Part shown: piece by piece, positions 1 through 10,641 of the stretch | Layout: every line of letters starts with the position of its first letter | Numbering within the stretch: the stretch's first letter is position 1 | Assembly (NCBI GenBank): GCA_050084985.1 | Contig: JBITNC010000001.1 | Coordinates: 137,578,001-137,642,000, forward strand | Length of the DNA stretch: 64,000 nt | Source of the DNA: Nageia nagi | Lineage: Eukaryota > Pinophyta | Direction of reading: 5' to 3' | Notes under the pieces: generated by a model | The model's input: only the letters and a program-made list of their open reading frames with translations | Database searches by the model: none | Told to the model about the DNA's origin: nothing | Translations under genes and position numbers: made by a program

Positions 1-440
1 ATGGGTTTTTTTTATATAAAAATTAAAAAAAGATAGATTTAAAAAAAAGGATAGATTCATAAAAATATTCCCTCCTCATTTTTTTTAAAATCAAACTATA
101 TGTAAAGATACATAAATTTCTAATCAATTTTTTTAAAAAAATTGATAGCTACCTCTTCTATTCAACAATAAATGGCAATATATATATATATATATAACAA
201 ATTTATATACTAATCACTTTAATAGAAAATTATCAACATGCTCACTAGAGGTTAGTATAACTAAAAGCATTATATGTCTATTTTTAGCCTTTTTTTGCAA
301 AATAAATTAACCAACACATAACTCAAGATATGTTAGTATCATTAGCGACATAAGCCAAAAATCACAAAATGAAAGAGATTATATGAAGGAGGTTATACCA
401 TCTCTTGAATTTACCTCACCAAGACCTTAAAATTAAATGA

Positions 441-520
441 AGAAGAGCTTACACATCAAAAAGAGCTTCCACACTAAGAAGAAGAGCTTCCACACCAAGA
501 AAAAGAGCTTCCACACCAAG
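441..520. repeat. Short tandem repeat beside the primer site
   Basis: About four units of 18-21 bp built on 'aagagcttccacac' with 'aag' spacers. The array ends directly at the primer binding site of LTR-1, so it occupies the first bases copied after priming. The matching positions beside LTR-2 and LTR-3 have related but not tandemised sequence. Confidence 0.7.
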
Positions 521-532
521 CTCTGATACCAA
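516..532 (-). promoter_or_regulatory. Primer binding site, initiator-Met tRNA type
   Basis: Read on the minus strand this is TTGGTATCAGAGCTTGG, the usual plant retroelement primer site complementary to the 3' end of initiator methionine tRNA. It lies two bases inside the LTR-1 end and shows that LTR-1 acts as a 5' LTR of a unit running left. Confidence 0.85.
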
Positions 533-534
533 TT

Positions 535-1028
535 TGAAGGATCTAACACTAATAAGATAATTCTTAATCAACCAAGATCACATGAAAGCTCATAATTACA
601 TCTAACAAACTCATAAAGCAATCTCACAACACAAGATGTAAGTGGTTCCTCCAACTAGGAGTACATCCACTAACTAGATCTTTACTTCAATCACAAATAC
701 AACTCTCTTACAATTCTCTTAATCTCAACTCCTACACTTCTATCTTATAGCATAATTTTACTCCACAATTGGTATGTGATCACAAAGAGAGAGCCTTCTA
801 TTTATAGGCCAAAATCCCTCTTTGGATCACCTTTTTATCTAATGTACAAAAGCATGACATGCACATCCTTTTACCCAAGGGGTATGCTCATGACATGGAG
901 TGTAGGACAAGTTATATTATCATATTCACTTAAATACTTAAGGTATCAAATGATAACTTTAAGTATTTGTGAATTTACATAGAAGATTTAATATAAACCT
1001 TTACAATAATGCATTATACATTCCAACA
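535..1028 (-). repeat. LTR-1, minus-strand Copia-family LTR
   Basis: A 494-bp LTR that begins TGTTGGAATG and ends CCTTCA on the minus strand. It aligns along its length with the reverse complement of the Copia-A LTRs. A TATAAATAG box lies at 798-806 (minus) and a hairpin at about 928-972. A primer site lies on its left and a purine-tract-like 'aaggggg' just outside its right end (about 1035-1043). A single LTR flanked on both sides in this way suggests a tandem LTR-internal-LTR arrangement. Confidence 0.8.
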
Positions 1029-2450
1029 TACATACCCCCTTGAAAAAGTAAAGCCCTTTAAAAATATGGATGCTGAAATAATGGAAGCTACCATTTTTGA
1101 AAAATTCACCCATGTCCTTTTGTAATTAAAAGGGAAGCTTCTATGGTGAAAAAATACCACCCAAATTAATATTAGCCTAAAGTCAATAAAGAAGGGATCA
1201 ATGGTAGGAAAAAATACCCCACGTTGTTTAGAATAACTTGAAAAAATTATTCAAATGGTAATAAATATATTAAAAAAAACTTAGTGTAGGGGTACAAGGT
1301 TGTCTTTTATTTTAAAAATTGCATTGATTTTGTGTTGTGTTGCATGGGCAAAGTTAGCACATGAAGGGGTGTAAGTTGAGCAGTGTGTGAAGGAAGAGAC
1401 TCGTTAAGCATGTGTGTGAAGGGAGGTTCATGGTCATCTAAGGGGCCACATAGCCTCTCCAAATAGGAGGAGGGCTGTAGGCTCCTAAAGTGCCACACAC
1501 CTCTCTCCATAGATGGAGGGGATCGTAGACAGCCAAAGGGCCACATACCCTCTCCAAATTTATGGGATCCTAAGGTTTTGCATGCCTCTCTCCCTATATG
1601 GAGGGGGCTAAGGATAGCCAAAGGGCCATGTGCCCTCTCCAGAAAGGAGGGATATACTAGATCCTAAGGTTCCACACATCCATGACATTGGACTATAGGA
1701 CCATGAACCTAAGCTGGTTACACACCTTCTCCCCTTTTAATTTTATTTATTTTTTTAATTTTTTTTTATAAAAGTGTAGTGTAAAAAAATTACACCTCTA
1801 GTAAAATTAAAAATTGGTTTTTTATTTTGTTTTTATTTTTGTAATAACTAATTAAAAAATTGCAACCCTTCACTTTTTAAGGAAAGATAAGTTGCATTAT
1901 ATGCAAAAAATAATTACCTCTTTGTTTGGTGTACAAAATGGTAACATAATTTTATATCCAAATATATACTTTTAAGAAATGTTACCATAAAAATATTACA
2001 TTTATTTTATGTTCTAATAAAATAAATTGCAAATAAATTGTAGAGAATAAAAAAAATTGCAAACTTTACAACTTTTATACAAATAATGTAAGTGTGAAAC
2101 AAATTTGCAAATTTATACTCTACAAATTTCATGACCAATATCATACTAATTATGCATAATAAATGCTTATAACAATATATTATTACTATATGTTAAATTA
2201 AAAAAAAAAATTTAATTCACATAAAATTTTACCATGTAAAAAATGACATAACAACAATATATTGTCACTTGAAACAAAGTTTCAAACTAGAAACTAATAA
2301 CAAATTGTTAGTATCATAATGAAATAATCTAAATCAACAAAACAAGAAGGTAGGAGATTATACCTTCACTTGATGTTATCTCAATAAGGATGTAGGAATG
2401 ACCTCTAATATGGTTAAGGGGAGCCTCAAATATGGCTCTAATACAAATAA
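1029..2450 (-). other. Internal region between LTR-1 and LTR-2, no pol
   Basis: About 1.4 kb between two minus-strand LTRs. The right end is leader sequence beside LTR-2, with a degraded primer site around 2435-2450. The left end has a purine tract next to LTR-1. I see no gag, protease, integrase or reverse transcriptase motif. If LTR-1 and LTR-2 bound one element, it would be a non-autonomous element of about 10% of normal coding size. It could also be a tandem LTR-leader fragment left by recombination. Confidence 0.5.
1443..1710. repeat. ~85-95 bp tandem repeat, about three copies
   Basis: Units start with 'gggccacat' or 'gggccatgt' at 1443, 1538 and 1623. Each carries a 'cctctcc' block and an inverted 'tatggagg' partner. 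The apparent open frame across it is a by-product of the repeat and not a gene. Confidence 0.75.
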
Positions 2451-2731
2451 TGGGTTTAAACCTTAACGAATAAAATCCTAATCTCCCAAAGATCACTTGA
2501 AAGCTCTCTTAATCATCAAATTCAACTCATTAACAAAAGAAATAATCTCAAAAATTTGACACACATATAAAGTGGTTCCTCTCATTTAAGATAGTGCATC
2601 CACTAACTAAGATATTTTTCATTCATAAAGTGCCTCTCTTACAACAACTCTTCCTACTTCTCCTAACAATCCTAAAGCATAACTATACTCCAAAATTGAG
2701 TACAAATTTGAGTGAATAAATAAGAAGGGAG
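2451..2731 (-). repeat. LTR-2, left part (interrupted by Copia-A)
   Basis: The inner (3') half of a minus-strand LTR. It matches LTR-3 16579-16855 closely, including 'gatcac.tgaaag', 'ataaagtggtt' and 'catccactaa'. It stops at 2731, exactly where the Copia-A 5' LTR begins, and resumes at 10459. The degraded primer site lies just to its left. Confidence 0.85.
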
Positions 2732-3234
2732 TGTTGGAATGTATAGTGCATTATTGTAAAGGTTTTAGAATAATCATCTTTGTAAATTCACTAATACTTA
2801 TGGGTATCATTAGATACCTTAAGTATTTAAGTGAATATGATAATATAAATTATTCTTCACTCCATGTCATGAGCATGCTTCTTGGGTAAAAAGGAGTTTC
2901 ATGTCATGCCTTTGTACATTGGGTAAAAGGGTGATCCAAAGAGGGATTTTGGCCTATAAATAGAAGGCTCCCTCTTTGAGATTACACACCAATTTTTTGA
3001 GTAAAATTATGCTATATGATAGTGTTTAGAAGATGAGAATATGAGAATTGTAAGAGTTTATATTTATAAAAGAAGTGGGATCTAGTTAGTGGATATACTC
3101 CTAGTTGGAGGAACCACTTACATATTGTGTTATCTTTGTAAGATTGTCTTCTTAGAGTTATCTAGATGTGAATTGTGAGCTTTCATGAGATCTTGGTAGT
3201 TTAGAGTTGATTATGTAATACTTCAAATCCTTCA
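2732..3234 (+). repeat. Copia-A 5' LTR
   Basis: It starts TGTTGGAATG and ends ATCCTTCA. The TATA box TATAAATAG is at 2955-2963. A long hairpin lies at 2787-2835: arms 'ttcact..aatactta..gggtatc' and 'gatacc.ttaagtatt...agtgaa' around a short loop. The 3' copy is at 9956-10458. Confidence 0.9.
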
Positions 3235-3236
3235 TT

Positions 3237-3255
3237 TGGTATCAAAGTAGCTTGG
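3237..3255 (+). promoter_or_regulatory. Copia-A primer binding site
   Basis: TGGTATCAAAGTAGCTTGG two bases after the LTR end. It differs from the standard TGGTATCAGAGC at a few positions but is clearly the initiator-Met type. Confidence 0.85.
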
Positions 3256-6008
3256 AGGCTCCTCTTCACATCCTTAGTGTTGAGGTTCTTCATCTTCAAC
3301 TTGAAGATCCTCATTCTTTATCCTTCATTTCACTCCATTGAAAGGTAAAAGTGATTCAAGGTATAATATTACTTTTATTTATCTTGGATTACTAACATAT
3401 TTTATGTTATGATAGTCCTTATTTATGACAAAATTTGCTTAACATAGCAATACATTTTGTTGCATCTTTATATATTAACATGTCTTATTATTAGTTGTAA
3501 TTTTAAAAATTGCCTATTATATTGATATAATTTTGCATATACTTAATTTTTTGAAGGTTTTATTATCAAAAGTTTGAGTAAAAAATATATATTTTTTTCT
3601 TTCAAATTTACATGCAAAATTTCAATAAAAAAGGGGTTATTTATTTTTGCTAGTCTATTAAAAAATAAAGGGATTAAATTGCAATTTGTTCAACTTATAT
3701 TTTTTTACAAATAATGTGCAAAAAATTTTGTTGTAAAGTTTTTTTTTTCATATTCTAAAATAAATTTGTATAACAAGTTAAATAAATACAAGTCCTCCTC
3801 TATTTTGGTGGGTAAGTTACGAGATTGTTCAAATCTAAAAATGTAAGAAGCATTGTCTCCTTTCTTGTTTCTTGTCATCATGCTCTGCCCCTTGCTCCTT
3901 GTAGCTACTCTACCCTTAGCTCCTCATGGTTTATCCTCCCCTTACTCCTCATAGCTACTTCACCCCTAGCTCCTTGTAGCTACTTAGCCCCTAGCTTATT
4001 GTTGTTGCTCCGCTTTTAGCTTCTCATGGTTGCTTAACAATTGTCTTATTTTTCCTTGGGCTCTGTTCAAGGTCCCTCCTCGTGTAGTTGTTCTCTCCAT
4101 TTTTTTGTAACCATTACTCTACTGAGGCACACTCCTCTATGCACCTCCCTCTCCTCTCATTACCCTCATGGCTCATCCCTTGCTCTTAGGTTTATCTCTA
4201 CTTCATCCATCTCCCTTGATAACTCATGACCTAAGTTTGACCCTTCTCATCTAAACTTGTGACCTTTACTATTTTTTTACTCACCCTCTTATTTTTTAAA
4301 ATGCATTAAATTTTATTAAATGAGACCTCCTTATTTGGATGATAGGATGAGAAAGGCCATACTTTTCCATTAATTAGTTTTCGTAGTCTATTTTTTTTTT
4401 CTTACCTTCTTTGATAAGCAATTTTGTTCTCGTGTCTCTTTAATGAACCTGGCATTAAGTAGAGTAAGGGTTACTCCTAAGCCTTTAACATCTTACAGGT
4501 AATCATTAAAAAAAAAATTTAATGCTTGAAAGGTAAATCATTTTTGAATACTCCTTAATATTTGAAAGTATTATTACTTGATACTTTATCTAATGACATC
4601 CCTTATTTTTAAGTAAAAATAGAGGATTTTTTTTTTGAAGTATTCTTACAATGATGGCAAGTATTTATTCTCTAGTGTCAAAGTTATTTTTTTATTTGAC
4701 ATCAAAAGGTAATTTTTTTTACTTTAGTATATTAAGGTTATTCTTTAGTTCTTTGAAAGTATTTTTAGCCTTAATAAAATTCAACTTAGATCAAATAAAA
4801 AAGGTATTTGGGATCATAATTTTTTAAATAAAAGGAGGGAAAATTTTATGCGATTATTTTACTTAAAATCTTTATGTCAAAGAATAGAATGCCTATTACT
4901 TTGAATTTCTTAGATCCTCATATTGCTTATTATTTAAGTCAATAGAATAATGCATGATTCCTACATATTTTTTAAGTTAATAATGCATGCTTTGTACTTA
5001 AAAGTTTTTAAGTTAAATGATGCATGCTTACTTATTTTTTTAAAGTAATGATGTATGCTTACTTAAATTTTTAAGTTACTAATGCATATTTATTACTTAA
5101 ATTTTAAGTTATGATATATTTTTACTTCTTTATGCAAGAATGAAGTGGACTTGTGCAAATAATGAATGATGTAAAGATGTCCTTTAGGGGTTGGTAAACA
5201 AAACCCATTGGACTCTTAGGTTTAAAATTTTGAATGGATGATGTTTTACTTATGCTCTTTTACTTTATGTTTCACATTTTACTTTATTTACTTATGCAAA
5301 AATCATAAACATTGAAATAAGCAACCTAAAATGAACACATTCACATGTACATTCTACAACATGACTTGTTTGAGAAGCCATGAGATGAGGATAGGCAGAC
5401 TGGAGCCTTTAAGTATAACAATCCAAATGATAAAAAGTATGTACTTCTCAATTTCCCCTAAGTCCTCTATTAGTCTAGATGTAACTCCAATAGATGGATA
5501 GGCATGTGTGTAGTGATTCCATATGTCTGCATGTCCATTCATGGATTATCCTGATAACCTAGAAGGACAACTTGAAACTTTATCAAGATTAATAATTTTG
5601 TTGATCCAATATACATCATAACCTTAGAAAATAGTAGATACTTCTTCATGTGAGAGTATAATATGACCTAAGGCAAACTAGTGAGGATTAGTAGTACCTA
5701 GGCTTCACCTTGTGAGCATCTAGGTGATAGCATAATTTTAGATTAAAAAATAAGCCTTAACAATGTCACTCTACATCTATATTTCTTGGTGATGAAAAAA
5801 GTATTTTGGTACATAGGATGTTTATTTGAATTTTAAAACATTTGCACTTGTGAATCAAATCAAGTATGTCTCTAGTGTTAAAATTTTAACATGTATTATT
5901 TACTTGGATTAAAACTTAATATGTAATGTTATTTTTTGAATCACATGCTTATTATTTATTCACATTCTTATGTAGTAAATAGAAGACAATTTCTTACCCA
6001 AACACATT
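3256..6008 (+). other. Copia-A long 5' leader
   Basis: About 2.7 kb without a believable gene between the primer site and gag. Parts (about 5340-5620) align with the reverse complement of the Copia-B leader at about 13890-14110. Another part (about 5705-5770) aligns with the reverse complement of the window's last 70 bases. The unusual leader length is therefore shared by the family. A pyrimidine-rich repeat occupies 3880-4230. Confidence 0.65.
3880..4230. repeat. Pyrimidine-rich degenerate repeat in the Copia-A leader
   Basis: Repeated 'cccctagctcctcgtagctact'-like words of about 27-30 bp at 3885-4040, followed by a CT-rich tail. Copia-B carries a comparable C-rich tract in its leader (minus strand of 15268-15800), so this looks like a family feature that has drifted. 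Confidence 0.55.
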
Positions 6009-6870
6009 CTTGATGGTTCTAACTTTGGCATTTGGAAGCCTCGAATGAGAGCTAAATTGCAAGCAAGAAAGCTTTGGTAAATAATAAACAAGAACCTTAT
6101 TGATCCTACAGATGAGAAGGCAATTGAGGCTTACAACATGAAGAATGAATTGGAAACCTCTATAATTTTTTATGTAGTTTCAAATGATGTGCTTCTATTG
6201 ATCTCTTCTTCAACCTCGATAAAGGAAGCTTAGGATAAGCTTAAACAAATCTACCTTGGAACTAAGTTCTCAAGAAGGTTCACTATTATTCAAAAATCAA
6301 TGATCTAAGGACCTAACTTGTTATTTATGGGTGTAATTGGATTAATTATGAGTTCATGGTTTTTATCATTCTCCAAAGCCTCTCTTCAAAGTTTAGTAAC
6401 TTTATGATGGTAATTGAGACTAGGCTTGATGATGAAGAAGAAGTCTTCCCTCTTGATAACCTTTCTAGACTCCTTTTGAAGCATGAGAAAACCCTTAACA
6501 AAAAGGTGTTGATTTATTTTCTAAAGAATAATAATGTTGCTTTAGGAGCAACCAAAATTTCTTTCAAGAATAAGTTCAATCATCATAAGAAATATTTTTC
6601 ATATTCCTCCAAAAGGTTTGAGAAAAGGGGCAACTATAATAGCAACAATGACAACAATAACCACTTCAAGCAAAGAGATGGAAAAGGTAATATAAATAAA
6701 ACAAAACTTAAGGCAAAGTTTGATATAAATTGTAATTTTTGTGGCATCCAAGGTCACAAAGAAATTTGATTTCTACAAAAAGAAAAAAGGGAAAAAAAGG
6801 GCAATGAAAATGTAAAGAACTTCAAAGAGAAGAAGAATATAAAAGCTAAACTCACTGTTGGACTCTACTC
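6009..6870 (+). pseudogene. Copia-A gag relic
   Basis: This is the capsid/nucleocapsid relic of Copia-A. It opens with the classic Copia gag start LDGSNFGIWKPRMRAKLQ, then continues through a Lys/Asn-rich stretch to a broken zinc knuckle, CNFCGIQGHKEI, followed by a stop where the last cysteine should be. Several in-frame stops (for example after ARKLW) and at least one frameshift near 6310-6360 separate the parts. Order and spacing before the protease fit a Copia Gag-Pol. It cannot make a functional nucleocapsid. Confidence 0.8.
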
Positions 6871-6888
6871 CATGACTTAGTTTTTTTA

Positions 6889-7206
6889 GAATGATTATAT
6901 TGTTGATTTTGATTGCACTAATCACCTATGCTTTAAAAATATAAGTTTGAAAGCTTTCATAAGTATAAGAAAGATGCAATTGTGATAGGTGATAATTCTA
7001 TCCTTGAAGTCCAAGGAATTGGAAGTGTGTTGATTCATGAGAAGGTTCTTGAAAATATTCTCTATGTTCCTAAGTTAAGGATGAACTTTCTCTCTGTGAT
7101 CCAAGTTATAAGGAAAGGGTACTCATTTGAGTTTGACTCACAATATTGGTGTATGAAGAAAGAAATTTCCACATTGGTTAAAGGATTAATGAAAGATGAT
7201 CTCTAA
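6889..7206 (+). pseudogene. Copia-A protease relic
   Basis: The aspartic protease should begin with a D-S-G-C-x-N-H motif. The sequence reads VDFDCTNHLCF at 6902-6934, so the catalytic Asp (6905-6907) is kept but Ser-Gly is replaced by Phe-Asp. Downstream, after a frame change near 6980, comes the conserved GDNS...VQGIGSV and LYVPKLRMNFLSV core and the RKGYSFEF block. It lies between gag and integrase as expected. The active-site change alone should abolish activity. Confidence 0.8.
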
Positions 7207-7990
7207 ATTGTAGATCAAGTTCCAATAAAGATGTGTCTTGCTACAAGTGTATGTTCTAGAGACAATCTTTGGCACCATCATTTAGGGAACCTTAACTACA
7301 AAAGTATTCAAGTAATGAAAGACCAAGAACTTATGGAAGGTTTACCTTCAATTGGTTTATATGAGAAGTGCATCCTTGGTAAGATGAATATACAAAGGTT
7401 TAAAAAAGATAAGGCAACAAGAACATATCAACCTCTTCAACTTGTGCATTCAAATTTGATGTGCCCATTTTAGATTAAGTCCTTTAGGAGAGCATCTTAC
7501 ATCTTGAACTTCATCAATGATTTTAATAGAATGACCTTTAGGTATCTACTTAAGCACAAGGATCAAACTTTTGAGAGTTTTAAGGATTTTAAGACCTTTA
7601 TTGAAAATCATACTAACCTTAAAATCAAAATGTTGAGATTAGATAATGGGGAAGAATATAATAGCAATGAGTTTAATGAATTTTATGCTAAGTATGGAAT
7701 CAAGAGGTAGTTTATGATTCCCTACACTCATCAGCAAAATGATGTTGCCAAAAGAAAAAATAAAATAATTATGGAAATGGTTAGATGCATGTTGGGTAAT
7801 CTTTCTAGTTTCTTATGGGGTGAAGCTATGAGCACTGCTATGTACACCTTGAATAGGTGTCCCACAAAATTCATTTAGGGTAAAACTCCTTTTGAGGCAT
7901 GACTAGGAAGAAAACCTAACATATCCCACCTTAGGGTGTGGTTGTGAATCTTTCTCATACTTTATTTTTGAGAAAAGGAAAAAGTTGGAC
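7207..7990 (+). pseudogene. Copia-A integrase relic
   Basis: The pre-integrase zinc region is recognisable (LWHHHLGNLNYKSI, then a C-x-L-G-K motif at about 7370-7385). The catalytic core follows. The first acidic residue of H-S-D-L is changed to Asn (HSNLMCPF), and stops occur right after it and at several later sites. The second Asp survives in LRLDNGEEYNSNEF, and the following THQQN-VAKRKN block matches the glutamate region of other Copia integrases. With one catalytic Asp lost and many stops, this is a relic. Confidence 0.8.
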
Positions 7991-9225
7991 AAAAAAGCTA
8001 AAAAATATATTTTCATGGGCTATTATAGTCAGCATAAAGGCTACAGGATCTACTCTCCTTCTCTTAAAGGAGTGGTCATTTCTAGGGATGTAAAGTTCAA
8101 TTAAATACCTAAAGAAGTCATTGTATGGACTTAAGCAAGCACCAAGAGCCTAGTACAAAATAATTTCAGGATACTTTGTAGACATTAGATTTTCCAAGTG
8201 TTTTTCTGACTTCGATCTATATGTACTTAATCAAAGAAAAGACATGGTATTGATTCTCTTTTATGTGGATGATCTTTTGATTACTAAGAATATTGATGAA
8301 ATCATCCAAAAGTGCATATCCAAACTCTAGGTAACATTTGAAATGACTAATCTTAGTCTCTTGCACTACTACCTTGGAATGCAAGTGTACCAATATAAGG
8401 ATTGTACCTATATTAGTCAATACAAGTATATATCAGACATATTGTAGAAGTTTGGAATGGAGAAATGTAGACATGCTACGATCTTGGTCTCTTTGGAATC
8501 ACTATTTCTATGAACTCTAACTCTTAGTTGGATGATGCTATAGCTTACAGGAAATTGATTGGTAGTTTTATGTATTTGACTATTTTTAGGCTAGATATTA
8601 CCTTTGCAATGAATCTAATGGTATGATTTATGCAGAAACTATATGTTGAATATCTTAATGCTATTAAGCAAATCTTAAGGTATGTTGTAGAGATTTAGGA
8701 TCTTGCTCTTAAGTATTCTAAGTTACCCTCATTTATTCTCTCTATATTCTTAGATTCTGACTATAGAGGAGATAAATATGATAGGAAATCAACCTATGCA
8801 TATGTATTTAGCATTGGTACAGGTGCTATCTCTTGGGATTACAAGAAGTAGCCTATTAATTCTCTTTTCATCATAGAATTCAAATACCATGCCATGTTTG
8901 TTGTAGCCTAAGAAGCCATTTGGCTAAGGCATATTCTAAAAAAATTAGGTATGAGCAAGGTGGGTCATCTTTGATTTCTTTAGATAATCAATTAGCTATT
9001 CCTTTAGTTAAGAATATTATGTTCCATAAGAGAATAAAACATGTGAAGATCCATGCCCATTTTATTAGAGAGAAGATTTTTGATGGCATCATACACCTGG
9101 AGTATTGTCCATCCCTCTTAAACTCTATTGATTTTTTCACCAAGCCCCTTCTTGAAGCTCAATTCAGTAAGCTTAGGGATGCTATCATGTTGGTGAAGTT
9201 ACCCTCAAGGAGGAGTGAAATTTGA
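7990..9225 (+). pseudogene. Copia-A reverse transcriptase/RNase H relic with RT deletion
   Basis: It starts in the linker ISRDVKFN (about 8085-8105), then jumps within a few codons to SLYGLKQAPRA (about 8124-8156). The fingers and first palm part of the RT are missing, about 200 residues or more by family knowledge. The RT catalytic motif FYVDDLLIT is intact (YVDD at 8262-8273). RNase H follows with DSDYRGDKYDRKST, AISWDYKK and KYHAMFVVA, then the conserved tail with DNQLAI, FHKRIKHVKIHAHFI and DFFTKPL, ending at 9225. Stops are frequent until the last 100 codons, which are open. Confidence 0.8.
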
Positions 9226-9946
9226 ATTCTTATGTTGAATTCATATTAGTGATGACAACTTCACCCCTAGGAGGATTTTGTGCTATATAGTATTGATTTT
9301 GTTGTACAACTTCATGGTAAGTTTGCTCTACATGAAGAACTTATAAATTTGTTAGAGAAAAAATATTGGCCAATCTAGCTTTATTCAGTTATCCATATGT
9401 GAGAAACTCTTATGTATCTTTTAGCACTATTCATTTATCTATATGTGAGAAAATCATATGTGCATTTTGTTATACTCTATTTTGTAATGATAAATCAACA
9501 CATAATGAATATACAATATGTGACTATGAATTTTAACTTAGCATATTCATGATGACTTATAGTGCACCATTGATTAGTTTATGATGGCATTTGTTTGATT
9601 CATCTATCCTTGTTGATATGAATATAATGCATCTAACTGATCTTATTATTCAAGTTGCTAATGACTTGTAGGTTCTTTGAGATTGCAAGTTACCCACTTT
9701 AGGTGTGTAGGCTCTTAGAGACTCTTCATGACTTCTAGTTGGATGGCTACTTCATGTACATTGAAATTGGTTATGGTTAATGATTTTATTGTAAACCATT
9801 TGTTAAAGTGGTAGTGAGTCTCAAACTAGATATTTCTTACTTCAAAAATATGTAAAAAGTTTTCATTTTTGGCTATATCTATTTGGAAGAGAACTCTCTT
9901 ACTTTCTCTCTTTCTTCTCTCATTTTCTCTATCTCAATATTGCATT
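9226..9946 (+). other. Copia-A 3' untranslated region
   Basis: About 720 bp between RNase H and the purine tract. It contains two copies of a 'gttatccatatgtgagaaa' unit (about 9390-9470). This is the same unit that is expanded to many copies in the derivative at 60803-61115. The whole region aligns piecewise with the reverse complement of 59188-61200. Confidence 0.7.
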
Positions 9947-9955
9947 AAGGGGGAG
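9947..9955 (+). promoter_or_regulatory. Copia-A polypurine tract
   Basis: AAGGGGGAG directly before the 3' LTR, the expected plus-strand primer position. The same tract is seen reversed beside LTR-4. Confidence 0.85.
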
Positions 9956-10458
9956 TGTTGGAATGTATTTTGCATTATCGTAAATGTTTTATAATAATCA
10001 TCTTTGTAAATTCACTAATACTTATGGGTATCATTAGATACCTTAAGTATTTAAGAGAATATGATAATGTAACTTTTCCTTCACTCCATGTCATGAACAT
10101 GATCCTTGGGTAAAAGGGAGTTGCATGTCATGCCTTCGTACATTGGGTAGAAGGGTGATCCAAAGAGGTATTTTAGGCTATAAATAGAAGGCTCCCTCTT
10201 TGAGATTACACACCAATTTGTGAAGTAAAGTTATGCTATAGGATAGTATTTAGAAGATGATAATAGAAGAATTGTAAGAGTTCATATTTGTGAAAAAAAT
10301 GAGATCTAGTTAGTGGATGTACTTCTAGTTGGAATAACCACTTACATCTATTGTTATCTTTGTGAGATTGTCTTCTTAGAGTTATCTAAGTGTGAATTGT
10401 GAGCTTTCATAAGATCTTGGTAGTTTAAAATTATTTATGTAACACTTCAATTCTTTCA
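9956..10458 (+). repeat. Copia-A 3' LTR
   Basis: 503 bp, the same length as the 5' LTR, starting TGTTGGAATG and ending TTCTTTCA. TATA box at 10179-10187, hairpin at 10011-10059. The next base resumes the interrupted LTR-2. Confidence 0.9.
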
Positions 10459-10641
10459 GAGAGGCCCTCTATTTATAAGGAAAAATCCTCCCTTTTACCA
10501 CCCTTGTACCTAAGGGTTAGGTTAAGGTTACATAATATTATATTCACTTAACACTTAAAGGTATTTAGAGATATTTTAAGTGTTAAGTGGGTTACATAGA
10601 GGAAGATGTTAGTACACAATAATACATTATACATTCTAACA
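10459..10641 (-). repeat. LTR-2, right part
   Basis: Continuation of LTR-2 after the Copia-A insertion. The TATA box (10469-10477, minus) lies about 10 bp from the insertion point. A very regular hairpin is at 10543-10590 (arms CACTTAACACTTAAA and TTTTAAGTGTTAAGTG). The LTR ends on the minus strand as TGTTAGAATG at 10641. Joining 2451-2731 to this part restores a normal LTR of about 460 bp. Confidence 0.85.

Larger units (their letters stand above)
1..534 (-). other. 5' leader of a minus-strand Copia-family element (LTR-1 unit)
   Basis: This is the untranslated region lying inside LTR-1 and running out of the window to the left. It aligns by eye with the stretches inside LTR-2 (about 2290-2450) and LTR-3 (about 16390-16578): all three share a 'ttagtatcat' block, then a purine run, then 'ggttatacc' or 'gattatacc'. 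No reading frame is seen. The rest of this element, if present, is beyond the left edge. Confidence 0.6.
2732..10458 (+). mobile_element. Copia-A: full-length, decayed Ty1/copia retrotransposon
   Basis: A 7.7-kb plus-strand element with two 503-bp LTRs (TG...CA), primer site, long leader, gag, protease, integrase, reverse transcriptase/RNase H, 3' UTR and purine tract, in the Copia order (integrase before RT). The LTRs differ at roughly 45 positions by eye, about 9%, so the insertion is old. It sits inside LTR-2 with a likely 5-bp target duplication (gggag at 2727-2731, gagag at 10459-10463, one mismatch). All coding regions carry stops and frameshifts, and part of the RT is deleted. It is not functional. 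Confidence 0.9.
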
